Positions 1-10,313 of a DNA stretch of 64,000 bases are shown here, in pieces. The notes under the pieces were generated by a model. The model saw only the letters and a list, made by a program, of their open reading frames with translations. It made no database searches and was not told the origin of the DNA. The DNA comes from Cephalotrichum gorgonifer (taxonomy: Eukaryota; Ascomycota; Sordariomycetes; Microascales; Microascaceae), in assembly GCA_900312665.1 (NCBI GenBank), contig ONZQ02000001.1, positions 1,554,283-1,618,282 of the forward strand, read 5' to 3'. The translations under genes were made by a program, and so were the position numbers. Every line of letters begins with the position of its first letter. The first letter of the stretch is position 1.

Positions 1-746
1 GCGTCCCCGATCTCCCTCGTCCAGAAAGCCCCGTACTCCCTCGCCTTCATGATCCTCGCCCGCCGCGCCGGGGCGACGTCGTCGTTCGGGATGTAATAGA
101 ACCTCAGCCCCACACACACGCGGTCCGCCTCCGGCACAAGCCTCACCTGGTCCGCGCCCCTCTTGCGCTTCTTCATTGCTGGCAGGCCGACCGGGGCGGC
201 GGCGGCTGTCTCACGCCCGCGCCCGAGGAAGCTGCGCTTGAGAGGGAGCGGGGTCGTCTCGCTCCGCCTGAGGAGGTGGCGTCTGTTTCCGGGGGCGGAG
301 TCGGGAACGGGGATGGGGGTCTCCGCGACGAATGATACGTCGGGGTCCGGGTCCCGCGCGGCTGCACGTCGGCGATATTCGCTTGTCGGTGTTGCCTTGA
401 TGGTGGTTCCCAGGGGGGCTGAGACAACCCTCCGAGGGGGTCCTCCAGGGCTGTCCTCCGCTGGGAGCTGCAACGGCCGTGGTGACCGGGAGACGGGTTG
501 AGGGGGATCCGGACGGGGCTGCGATGAAGGGGGAGGACCAGGGGTGGCGGCGGGTGTGTTCGGCTTGGTGTGGAACCGTCGACACTTTCTCCGGAAGGCC
601 TCTTCTTCCTCGTCGAGTGAGTCGCCTTCGGAGTCGGACCCTCCTCCGCTCTTGGTCTTAGTCGTGTCGATCCTTCGCGTTAGAAAGTCCAGCTGTCGGA
701 AGTATTCGATCTTGTCCTCGAGACCGGGGTCTTCAGAGCTCGCCAT
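1..746 (-). CDS. N-terminal part of a protein resembling fungal X-family DNA polymerase (Pol4-like), truncated by window edge
   Basis: An open frame runs without a stop from the ATG at 746-744 to the left edge, giving about 248 residues. Residues 1-50 are acidic (a run of Glu near residue 45). Residues 50-190 are Pro/Ser/Arg-rich and look disordered. A basic patch (MKKRKRG) follows at about residue 195. The last 45 residues become ordered, with LRFYYIPNDD, then an R/K-rich helix and EYGAFWTREIGD. From memory, this IPNDD...KAREYGA...TRE pattern resembles the BRCT-like start of fungal Pol4/DNA polymerase X proteins, which fill gaps in end joining and base excision repair. No catalytic domain lies inside the window, so the polymerase identity is an inference. 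A nuclear role would fit the basic patch. The frame is strongly GC3-biased, which supports coding. An alternative is another BRCT-containing nuclear protein. Confidence 0.6.
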   Translation of the reverse strand, partial: MASSEDPGLEDKIEYFRQLDFLTRRIDTTKTKSGGGSDSEGDSLDEEEEAFRRKCRRFHTKPNTPAATPGPPPSSQPRPDPPQPVSRSPRPLQLPAEDSPGGPPRRVVSAPLGTTIKATPTSEYRRRAAARDPDPDVSFVAETPIPVPDSAPGNRRHLLRRSETTPLPLKRSFLGRGRETAAAAPVGLPAMKKRKRGADQVRLVPEADRVCVGLRFYYIPNDDVAPARRARIMKAREYGAFWTREIGD

Positions 747-1323
747 TGTCCAGGACGGCGATCTAGTCGAAGTAAAGGAAAAGCACCGAAGACATCACGA
801 TTCACGACACGATGCAAGAAGCTCCAATAAGATACGCCTCAACACGGGAATGTAAGTTCAGTTGCTCCAAGATTAGAAAGAGAAAATAAACCTCACGCTA
901 GGTAAGCGGGTGAAAGAATAATGACGAGAATGAGACCGACAAGGCATGAGGTTTTATAACTCTTGAGGGTAGTACATGTGCACTGGAGTGAACCTTTGAA
1001 CGATCCGCCATTGAAGTTTGAGCTAATGACTTTGAGTTAAAGGCGCGTCGTTGCCTGGTGACAATATGGAGCCATAGTCGCATTGAAGCGGGCGAAACTA
1101 GCGGGATCAGGTGGACCACCTCGATAAATAACCTCAAGTCAAGGTAGAAACCATTGAATTGACAGCTCCAGAAATAGGGAAAACCGAAAGGAGCACTCGG
1201 ATTGCAAATCTCACCCAGGAATCAAGCCCACACAAACATGAGTTATACCATGGTTAACGACGATAACTCCTGGCAAACACTACAAAAGGGGAAAAAAGTT
1301 GAAAAGAGCAAAAAAAAGATATT
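747..1323. other. Intergenic, 5' flank of the Pol4-like gene
   Basis: This is the presumed promoter and 5' UTR of the leftward gene plus spacer to the tRNA. No ORF with coding bias was seen. The short minus-strand ORF at 898-1137 has no recognisable content. Confidence 0.5.
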
Positions 1324-1404
1324 CGACAAAGGCAGGATTTGAACCTACGCGGCCGAAGCCATATGATTTCTAGTCATACCCATTAACCACTCTGGCACTT
1401 TGCC
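1324..1404 (-). tRNA. tRNA-Ser (anticodon AGA)
   Basis: Read on the minus strand, 81 nt fold as a class II tRNA. The acceptor is GGCAAAG pairing with CTTTGTC (one G-U) and the discriminator base is G. The anticodon stem TATGA/TCATA encloses the loop CTAGAAA, so the anticodon is AGA (reads UCU, and UCC after A34 to inosine editing). The long variable arm GGC-TTCG-GCC is typical of tRNA-Ser. The T arm is GTAGG-TTCAAAT-CCTGC and serves as the internal B box. There is no intron, and the CCA end is not encoded. A short T-rich tract on the coding strand follows the 3' end (plus-strand A runs at 1307-1316), which suits RNA polymerase III termination. Confidence 0.93.
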
Positions 1405-1983
1405 TGTGTTATTGTTAGTCAGTAACTTGGTCAGCACATACGTATACCCACGCCACTTCCCTTCAAATCGAACCTACCTGACCTCCAACATGTCACCTTC
1501 GTCCCCTTCTTCGTTCCACTTTCAAAGAAAAGAAGCTCTGTAGGCTGTTCACACTGACAAATCTGCATATCTATACTTGGCCGATGAATATTTAACAATA
1601 AAAGACAATGTGGTATTATATCGTACTAACAAGCAAAACAAGAATATACAATCGGTCATATATATATACACAGAAAACATGGCTCCCCAAGATATCCCCC
1701 ATTAATACTTCCCTTCCCCATCCCTCATGCAACACATTTCCCATACCCGCAAAGAAGAAGCAAAAAAAAGGTATCCTCCGAATTTAGGGCGCCCTGAGGC
1801 AACTGTTCTTTGTCGGCTCCTTCTCTCGTTGGAGGCGCGACAGAGGAGGGCAGCTAGTTGAGAATTGAAAAGAGCGAAGACACTGCCGGCAACCTCATTC
1901 AAGTAGAAACTCTATATCTATCCACCATCTTCCCCATTCTCAAAGGATTAATCACCCGTATCACCCCTTCCCAGAAACCCGAT
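1405..1983. other. Intergenic between tRNA-Ser and the ammonium transporter 3' end
   Basis: This is AT-richer spacer (for example 1590-1680, with TATATATATA at about 1661-1670). It should contain the 3' UTR of the ammonium transporter. The long plus-strand ORF at 1858-2574 is the antisense shadow of that gene. Confidence 0.5.
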
Positions 1984-3681
1984 CTATCGCGCATGCGGCT
2001 GCTGCGGACCATACGGGCCGTAAATCCTCGGGTCCACAAGCGGCACGTTGTGCTTCTCGACGGAGTGGAACGTGCCGACGTCGACCGAGTACCTGCTCGC
2101 AGCCTCGTTGTCCACGTCGACCAGGACCTCCCTCGTGAGCTCGACGTAGTCGTACGCGAACTCGCCCACCTCGGCGTCGTCGATGCCCAGGATCTCCGAC
2201 TCCTCCGAGGCGCGGAGCTGCAGGCCGGGCACGAGGTTCATGAGGAAGAGGATGGCGCAGGTGGCGACGAAGGAGTATGCGCCGCCGGCGCAAGAGTCGG
2301 CGAGCTGGTAAGCCAGCTGCACCCAGTGCCCGTCGAGCCAGCCGCCCTTGATCACCTGGACGTGATCGAGGTGGGCGATCTCGGCCGAGGCGAAGAGGGC
2401 TGTGCAGATGTTGCCGACGAGGCCGCCGACGGCGTGCACGGCGAAGATGTCGAGCGCGTCGTCGACCTGGAGGATGAACTTGAGCTTTGTGGCGTAGTTG
2501 GCGAAGGCGGCGCCGAGGATACCGACGGGGACAGCTGCCCAGACGGGGACGAAGCCTTTAGGGAAGTATGTTAGTAAGTTGGGTGTCAAAGTTACGAGGG
2601 ATTTCGGGGACATACCGGAGCCAGGGGTGATGGACACTAGACCGGCAATGACACCGGAACAGAAGCCGACAGTCGACCACTTCCTCTCGAGCCTGTAGTC
2701 GAGAGCGCACCATGTGATGCCGCCAATGCAAGCGGCGAGGTTCGTGACGGTAGCGGCGACGATGGCCCTCATGTTAGCCGACAGCGCGGACCCAGCGTTG
2801 AAGCCGAACCAGCCGAACCACATGAAGACGGTGCCGATGACGATGTGGGTGACGTTGTGGGGGCGGTAGTTGAGCTCGTGGGTCCCGTGGCCGCGCCTCT
2901 TCCCCAGCACCATGGAGTACGCGAGGGCGGCGCACCCGGAGGCGATGTGCACGGGGGTGCCGCCGGCGAAGTCGAGGCCGCCCATCTTGTTGGACCAGCC
3001 GTTGGGGTTCCAGGTCCAGCAGGCGATGGGGTCGTAGACGATGGTGGCCCACACGAACATGAAGACCACGCAGGGCAGCATGCGGCCGCGCTCGGCCACG
3101 GCTCCGGTGGCGAGGGCGACGGTGAGGGCGGAGAACATGCCCTGGTAGACGGCGAAGAGGAGGTCGGGGATGCGCTCCGAGGCCACGGACGGGTGGGCGA
3201 GCACGCCGCGGAGGGCAAAGTTGTCGAGGTTGCCGATGAAGCGCCCCGCCGTGTGGGAGAAGGTGAGGGAGTAGCCCCAGAAGAACCACTGGAAGGTCGT
3301 CACGGCCACGGACATGACGGAGAGCCAGATGAGGGAGAGGGCGGACTTTCGGCGGGCCAGCCCGGAGTAGAAGAAGCCTACTCCCGGGATCATCAACAGC
3401 ACGAGGGCCGTCGCCATTATTATCCACGCAATGTCACCAGACTAACAGGACCGGTCAGTATAAGCCCAGGCATGAGCGGAGCTTGTCGTGGCCTGTCGGT
3501 CCATCGATTCTTCCATGGGGGGTGGGAGGAATTCCAACGATGTGAGAGAGCTTTTACGTGCCTCGTACCAAATGTTCAGGTTCTCCGTCAAAGGGTTGCC
3601 GCCCGTCGCGCCGGTGCCATTGTATGGCACCTTGACGACATAGTCCAGCCCTTCATGGTCGTGGCTCTCGTGGTCCGCCAT
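1984..3681 (-). CDS. Ammonium transporter, MEP/AMT family
   Basis: This gene encodes a plasma-membrane ammonium permease of about 505 residues. Exons are 3681-3562, 3441-2616 and 2555-1984. The start is the ATG at 3681 (MADHESHDHEG), because the in-frame codon upstream at 3687 is TTG. Family hallmarks are GVGFFYSGLARRK after the first helix, DFAGGTPVHI with the first pore histidine at about residue 205, GWFGFNAGSA, and IFAVHAVGG with the second pore histidine at about residue 356. There are eleven predicted membrane helices and a hydrophilic C-terminal tail that contains the conserved LGIDDAEVGEFAYDY element. Intron 2 (60 nt, GTATGT, TACTAAC branch) has no in-frame stop. Intron 1 reads best as a GC-AG intron. 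Fungal MEPs are normally induced under nitrogen limitation by the GATA factor AreA/NIT2, and HGATAR sites lie upstream. Whether it is a MEP2-type sensor cannot be decided from sequence. Confidence 0.95.
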
Positions 3682-6600
3682 CGTCAAACGGGCGCGGCCC
3701 CACAGGAGACGAAAGACAAGTTTTAGGCGAGAGAGAGACCGAGGGGAAGAGGCGAAACCGGTGTATTAGTTTCTTTCACTTTTTGTTCTCCACACCCTTT
3801 TGTTCGCGGAAAACAATGAACAGGTTTCGAGATGGAGCCGGTTTAATTCAAAATAGAACAAAGGGAGCGTCGGGGGGAAGGGGAAGGGGAGGGCTGCGAG
3901 AAAACCAAGGAACAGCCTATGTACGAGTATGTGCGTGGGCTGGCGAACAGGGCGGGCTGGGGGGCAGGAGTGTTGCGGCCGCAGACGGGCACTAGAGGAT
4001 ATAAGATCTCCGGAGGCGAGCGGGCTCTTGACGTCCAACGGAACCGGCCGCCCATGTCATCGAGCAACGACGGGATGTGGAGACTTGTGGAATGTACTTT
4101 GGCACTGAAGGGCGCGTTCCGAATCTGCGCAGGGCTGCTATTGCTACGTCTTGATAACGGCGAAGGAGGGGAAGAACTCCCACCGCCCCCCAAGCGAGGG
4201 CGTTCATGGCTCGAAGGGGTGTGGGATGTTGCCGGGGCACGAAAGCTACCTGCGCCGCTTGGGAGAGGAGATCTCGTGTGTGGAAGGTGGGAATGGGGGG
4301 GGCGAGGTCTTGGCAATGATAAGCGGGCGCAAACCGGGGTTGTCGGGGAGCGTGTGGATACTAGGTTCTGGGATCTTGGGGGTGTGGAAAAAGCAAGCGG
4401 AGGTGGAAAAAGGCTCGGAAGGGTCCAATCAGCGTCGGTCAGACTTCCTTATCAGCTCGGCGTGGTTGTACGTACCTTTTGGCACACCATGCCACGCCCA
4501 ACCATACTCGGAAACAGCACCTTCCTTTCCTCACGCGGGAAATCAACACTGTACCAAGCTCCCGGGAACGTAAAGGTATACAAGCTATCCAGGTATCTGA
4601 AAACCGAATCCAGTAGTGAATAGTACTTGACTACTCGTACCCGCCTAGCCCAGCCGATTGGTTATCCCGGCTCGCCGATTGTGCATGCTTGATTTGACAC
4701 TTACACACAAGTTCGTGTACTACTTGTACGTACTTACCTTATACGGGCCCTACATGCAAAGATAAGACATCGCGGCCACACAACACCCAGGTGACTGCCC
4801 TGCGTCATTTCTCTCCCTCTCCCTCTCCCCCCTGGCCCCTCGAGCAGATAATGATATGTTGCTGCACGGTGCAGGTCAACCTGATATACATATAACCAGG
4901 GGGTCGTCCCTAATCGAGACTCCTCTCAAAAGATTAGAAGAAAATGGAGAAACCCTGTCCAGGTGAGTGAGGCATTACTCCGCTTCGCTTCGCTTCAACC
5001 AACGCTCAGTCCCTCAAATCTCGTCACCTGGTCGATAATTCATGCGATTTCGATCTCCACAAGAGGGGGCGTGGCCCAGGTTGATCGGCCAGCGCCAGGA
5101 AAGAGCATCGGATCAGCATCAACGGCGCGATTCGAACTACTATCAACGGGAGTGAGGAGCTGGGCTGGCAGCGATAGAGAAGAGCAACCTCCCTGAGAAA
5201 ACCAACGAACGATTTTCCATCGAGGCGAGGAGAGCTGAGCAGCTACTCCTCCGATCCGATCCAGAGCAGTCTCGTCCGATCCATGGCTTGAAGTCAGATA
5301 TCACAAAAAATCCAGACGAGTACGAGCATGTAGTACGTGGCCAAAAACAAAGGTTTTTAACAAAGCAAACTATGACTGGGGCCCAAAAGCAATAGCTCTC
5401 TGTCTGTCTTCGCGAGGCATGAAGTATGTACATCATCATCAAGAAAGAAAAGAGATTTTTTTGGGGGCTCTACGTATTACAACTATTACCTTACCCTTGC
5501 GTCTCTCGTTCCGATTTCACGTACGTACTCGTGCTCCGTGCCCCTTGAAAACCCAATACAAATGGAAATCCGTCCGAAGATAAACCACCCCGGTCAAGCC
5601 CTCACCTTCACCCCACGCCAACCCAGCTTGCGCCCCTTCGGCGTGGGGGGACCCTCACTCCTCCCTCCCTCCACCCCCTGGACCCTGCCAGTTCACTGCC
5701 CCCAGTTCCGGAGCTTACCGGGGCCGTTTTTCGAAACTCAGTGTTCTGGCCCCTTGCCCTTCCCCTTTCCCCTGAACCTGGCTCCGAAAACGAAATAGTC
5801 CCGAGACCTCCTCGGTGCCTTTACGGGCCCTACATACTAGTAAGAAACTGCTAAAACCAGATAAGCTTTCGTGGGCGATCCCTCACTAGGGCGCCGCCGC
5901 GTCGTACCTTGTACGGTTAACGGGTAACGGGTAATGGGTGACGGGGGCGACCTGTTGCGCCCGCAACGACGATGCCCGCTGCCGGTGGCACGGCCGCAAG
6001 AGGCACGTTTGGTGCTCCCGGAAAAGCGTTGTGGAGCCCTCGGTGCTGTGGATTTTGGGGGGGTAGGGCTAAGGCATCGCTGCTGCCCACTGCCGGTTGC
6101 CGGTGGCACGGCCGGAAAGGGCATTCCCATGTACCGGGGGAGCTTTGTGGGCCTGCGGCGTTGTGGAGGGGGCTTAAGGTGAAGGCTAGGCCGTGCTTCA
6201 GTCCGTAATGCATGCATATTTCTGCGTGGACGAGGTGACGCATGCCGTGTGGGCGGCGCCGTACAAGCCACCTCCAGAGAGCTGTGCCCATGCATGGCAT
6301 GGTGTATACAGAGCAAAGCTGTACCTATTCCCACATAGTCTTCAACTGCTAGAATCATCTACAAGCATACACATTTGTACCTTCTCACACTCGACACCCA
6401 AACATTAGACGAAAGCCATAGAGCAAAGCTATATTCTCATCCTTCTCTCCATCTGCACCCTTCTTCTAGCCCTTGCTCACCAAGCTTCAACTTCCCCTCG
6501 GCCCCAGATATATAGATATATACAAGTATTACCACAAGGCCACCACCCACGGTTCTCGTACTAATACAAGTTCCAACAAAGAGTTCACTTCCAACCACAT

Positions 6601-6810
6601 CTATACAAAAGCGCTGTGAATGGAGGGGGCCCCTCCAAGCCTAAACCGGGATATATAAGAACCCAAGACCCGTAGGACGAAGGTGACAAAACCAACCCGA
6701 AAGAAAGGGGGAATCGAAAAATGCAGAAAAAAACGCCCCCAAAATGCTTCTAGCAGAAAAAAGTCTTTCTCACCACCCCTCTGCCATTATAGCCCTCTCT
6801 CAAGGCTAGC
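3682..6810. other. 3.1-kb intergenic region with no recognisable gene
   Basis: This holds the promoter side of the ammonium transporter and the 3' side of the coiled-coil gene. ORFs such as 3919-4623 lack coding bias or recognisable motifs. A CT-rich tract lies at about 4808-4832. A 17-bp direct repeat occurs at 5980-5996 and 6098-6114 in a GC-rich patch, preceded by a short ACGGGTAA-type tandem at about 5918-5946. Confidence 0.5.
4152..4851. promoter_or_regulatory. HGATAR sites upstream of the ammonium transporter (candidate AreA/NIT2 sites)
   Basis: TGATAA occurs at 4152-4157 and 4317-4322, TTATCA at 4449-4454, and AGATAA at 4760-4765 and 4846-4851. These lie about 0.5-1.2 kb upstream of the start codon. 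GATA-factor control of MEP genes is established in ascomycetes. The density here is only slightly above chance, so function is inferred from the neighbouring gene. Confidence 0.35.
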
Positions 6811-9800
6811 TTATGCGCTCCCCAGCGTCCTAAACCTCTCCTCGAACCCCCTCATGCCCTCCGCCTCCAGCGCGGCCTGCACCCTCCTCGTCTCCCGGAC
6901 CGCGGCATCCCGGGCCTCCTGGAGCGTCATGACCTCGATCTGCGCCTCGCTCATCTTGGCGACGACGTCCTGCATCTCCCTCTCCGACTCCGCGACCGCC
7001 CTCTCCAGCTCCGCCACCCGGTCCCTCAGCCTCGACACCTCGGCGTCGTCCTCGATCGTCTTCTGCGGCGCGAACCGAGGCGTCCGCGGCGTCCGCGGGA
7101 ACAGGGGCGACGGGAGAGGGCTTTGCCTCGCGGAGCCGCTCCCAGGCAGGCGCGGTGACCGGAGCGACCCGGCCCCGGCGGAGCCGCTCAGCCGGTGGAG
7201 CTGGGCATTGTGCGCCTCGCGCATGGCGGTGATCTCCGCCTCGTGCCGCGCCACGCGCTCCTCCGACGCCGTCTGCGCCGCCACGAGCTGGTCCTCCAGC
7301 GTCTTGAGCCGGTTCTGGAGCCGCGTCACCCGGTCCACGTTGGACTTGCGGTCCGCCTCACCGCGCGTCACGGCGTCCGAGAGCCGCTGCCGGAGCTCCG
7401 AGTTGGCTTCGAGCTGCGTCTTGACTTGCGCCGCGAGCTGCTCCACGCGCTCGGCCGAGTCGCGCAGCTCGCTCGCGAGGGCGCTCTCGTTCGTGAGGTT
7501 GCCCGCCTCGCCGGCCAGGAGGGAGTCGAGCTGCGACTTGCAGGCGGCGGCTTCCTCCCGGGCCGCATCACGCTCCGAGAGGGCCGCAGAGAGAGTCAGC
7601 TCCAGACGCTTCATCGCGAGCTGCGTCTTCTCGTTCGATGCCACGGCGCCGTTGGACTCGAGCTGCGCGATACGTTCGAGGGTCTCGGTGTAGCTCGCCT
7701 GGAGATCCCTGTATGCCTTCTCGAGGGACGCCGACGACACAGGGCCCGAGCCGGCCCGGGAGCTCATGTCGCTCGGCCGGCCGGAGTCGATGGGCGGGAT
7801 GAGGATATCCTTCTCCCCCAGAAGCGACCGGAGCATGGCGATCTCCTCCTCGGCGCGGTCGAGGTCCATCTTCATGTGGGCCAGGCCCTCCTCAACCCGC
7901 CACTTCTGCTCCATCGCATCCTCGGCCCGGCGCCTCAGGACTGAGACCTCGTTACGGAGGTTCGCAATGTCCTTCTCGTAGCCGGCCTTCTTGGGCGAGT
8001 CCGTCAACAGGCGGTCCCGCTCGACCTCGAGATACTTGATCTTCTTCTCGTTCTCGCGGTTCTGGTATTCCTGGCGGTCTAGGAGGTTCTTTAGCGCGCT
8101 GTGCAGCGCATCCCTCTGCGCCTCGACATCCTTTAGCCTCTCGGCGAGGGCGTCTTTCGATTCGGGCTTGCCGGCCGTCGTGTTGGACCGCGCGAGCGTA
8201 GCGGGGGCTTGCTGCAGCTTGAAGGGGGGCGGCCTGCCGGCGAGGGAATTAGAACGCGAGAGGGTCATGGATACGCGCGCCGCCACCTCCCGAGACTTCC
8301 TTAGCGCCTCGTTCTCCTCCCTCAGGGTTATTAGGTCCTGCTGCATCTTCGTCGTTTCGTAGGTAAGGTTGGTGTGGTCGGCCGCCTGACTCTCGAGCCC
8401 CTCCACGCGGGCGCGAAGCTGGGGGACGATCTCGTCTCGGAGGTTGTCCCGCTCGTTGGTGGCCATTTGGAGCTCGCCCCTGAGCACCCCGAGAAGATCC
8501 TCAAAGTTGTTCTTCACCTCGCGCTCCTCCGAGAGTCTCCGCCGCAGATCCCCACACGTCGCTTCTAGGGTTTTTAGACGCCCCGAGGCGTCCAGGCCAT
8601 TCATATGGGCCGCATCCACCTGCGCGGCCTTTTCAGAGAGATCCTTTATCTGCAGATCAAGGTCCCGCCGCTTCTCGCGTTCGTCTTGGAGTTTCGTAGT
8701 CAGCTCCAGCCGGAGCTGCGCCTTCTCTTGCTCAGCCCTCCGCTGAATCTTCTCGACCTCCTCCTTGGTATGGTCAAATTCGCTGAACTTGGCCGAACTT
8801 ATTCCCGAGTCGGAGTAGTAGTCGCTAGTCCGCTTGCCCGGGGCCTGGGAGTTGTTGAGGTCCGCTTGCAGACGGTCAACCAGGTCTTCGAGGTCCATCT
8901 CGCGGCGAATGGACGCAGCCAATTCGCCGCCAATGGCCTTCAACTCGTCCTCCATCTCGTCGATTTCGTCACCCGACGGCTGCGTATAGGCGGACAGTGG
9001 TGTCTGTAGGGTGGGTTCACGGGGTGTGAGAATGTTTCCGTTTCCGTTCGCCTGAGTATCATTGGCTCTGGGGTTCGCTGCAGCATCGGTTGCTGTTGCC
9101 GTGCGGGGGGATACGGGGGAGGCGACGGAGGAGAATTCGGACTTGGAAGGCGAGGGCGACCCCCAGGAGAAGAGTGACCCGAGCTTCGTGAGAGTGGGAG
9201 AGATGGGCGACTTCGGTTGCACGTTGTTGTCGAGCTCGACCGGCTTGCTATTCTGCTTCCCTACTTGGGTGACGGTGATTGCCTTTACTGCGGTGGCGGT
9301 CTCAATGGCTCCGTCGTATCCTCCAGGACTCAAGATCGAAGGCGATGGCTGTTGCTCAACAACGGCAGGGTATGAGTTCGCATTAGTCGTATTAGTATTA
9401 TTGTATATAGAGTCGTACAGTGAGTCGTCGTCGTTGTAGTCGTCGTAGTCGTCGTATGCAGTTTGGGTGTTGGTCTGCGGTGGCAAGTCTTTCGGCGGCG
9501 GTGGAGGTGGCGGTAGGTCGTCCGTCAGGTGCTGGAGTCCCAGTCCCATTAGAGGACGTGGTTCCGTCGGAGGGTTTGTCGCAGACCCCCGAGGATCGTA
9601 CGGTGGGCCAGCCGAGACGAAAGCCGGGTTCTGGGTTGGCGATCTACCGCTTGGGTGTGTTAGTGGTTGTGATCTCCGACAGATCAGAGTTGAGAGAGCC
9701 AAGGAACGGGGCGGCACGGAAGGTAGTCCGCTCGCCCCCGCCCCTCCCTCCCCTTTATTCCCATGTGAGGAGAGAGAGAAAGAGAGAGAACATACCGGTC

Positions 9801-10313
9801 GCTTAAGGTTTCGGAAACGCTCGAATACAATGATGTTTCGGAGAGGACAGACTGACGGTGCGCAGGCGACGGGTCCTGCGAGGTGTTTGTATTACGATTA
9901 TAAAGACTCGCGGCTGAAGAGCGAGCGGCAGCCAGGGCGGAGGCAGTCGACGAGAGCGGCTTCCGCTTGACGACCGAATTAGGATTATGTTCTAGAGTTG
10001 AGGACAAAGTGCTCGATCTCGCTGACGTCCGTGATGTAAGACCAGCGGTGTTGGGCTTTGGGGGCGGGGGCGCAAAAGATGGCGGCTGGGCAGTCGGAGG
10101 AGTGAAGGTACCACCGGCGCGAGGGAGGGCTACCTGGCTGTTTCGAGGAGAGTCGGAGTAGTCGGTGGATGAGAGCGAGGGTTGGCGGCGCTGGGACACA
10201 TGGGATGAAGCGTTACGAGTCTCAGCGTCAGGGGAAGGGGGTGTCTGTGGCCCGAGGTGGGAGTACTCGGGGTCGTCGAGTATGGACTCGTAGTCGAGAT
10301 CGGGGGAATGCAT
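6811..10313 (-). CDS. Large coiled-coil protein of unknown function (1116 aa)
   Basis: There are two exons, 10313-9796 and 9643-6811. They are joined by a 152-nt intron with donor GTATGT and a CACTAAC branch, and Arg173 spans the junction. The start is the ATG at 10313, since the frame upstream is not coding-like. Residues 1-400 are disordered, Ser/Pro/Thr-rich, with a polyproline run (DDLPPPPPPPKD) and Asp/Tyr repeats (YDDYDDYNDDD). From about residue 400 (DEIDEMEDELKAIGGELA) to the end there are long heptad coiled coils interrupted by Ser/Pro linkers, for example near residues 640-670, 800-820 and 1010-1040. It has no membrane segment or signal peptide. It resembles fungal proteins labelled from memory as M-protein-repeat or DUF7603-like, which I could not verify. 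A scaffold or cytoskeletal role is a guess from architecture only. Confidence 0.85.

Noticed and set aside
1460..1480. B-box-like TCGAACC near the tRNA-Ser
   Set aside because: Flanking sequence does not fold into T, anticodon or acceptor stems, so it is not a second tRNA.
1858..2574. 238-codon plus-strand ORF
   Set aside because: Antisense shadow of the ammonium transporter exon 3; composition follows the opposite strand's codon bias.
3919..4623. 234-codon plus-strand ORF upstream of the ammonium transporter
   Set aside because: No third-position C/G bias, no motif, and no splice partners; typical of GC-rich spacer.
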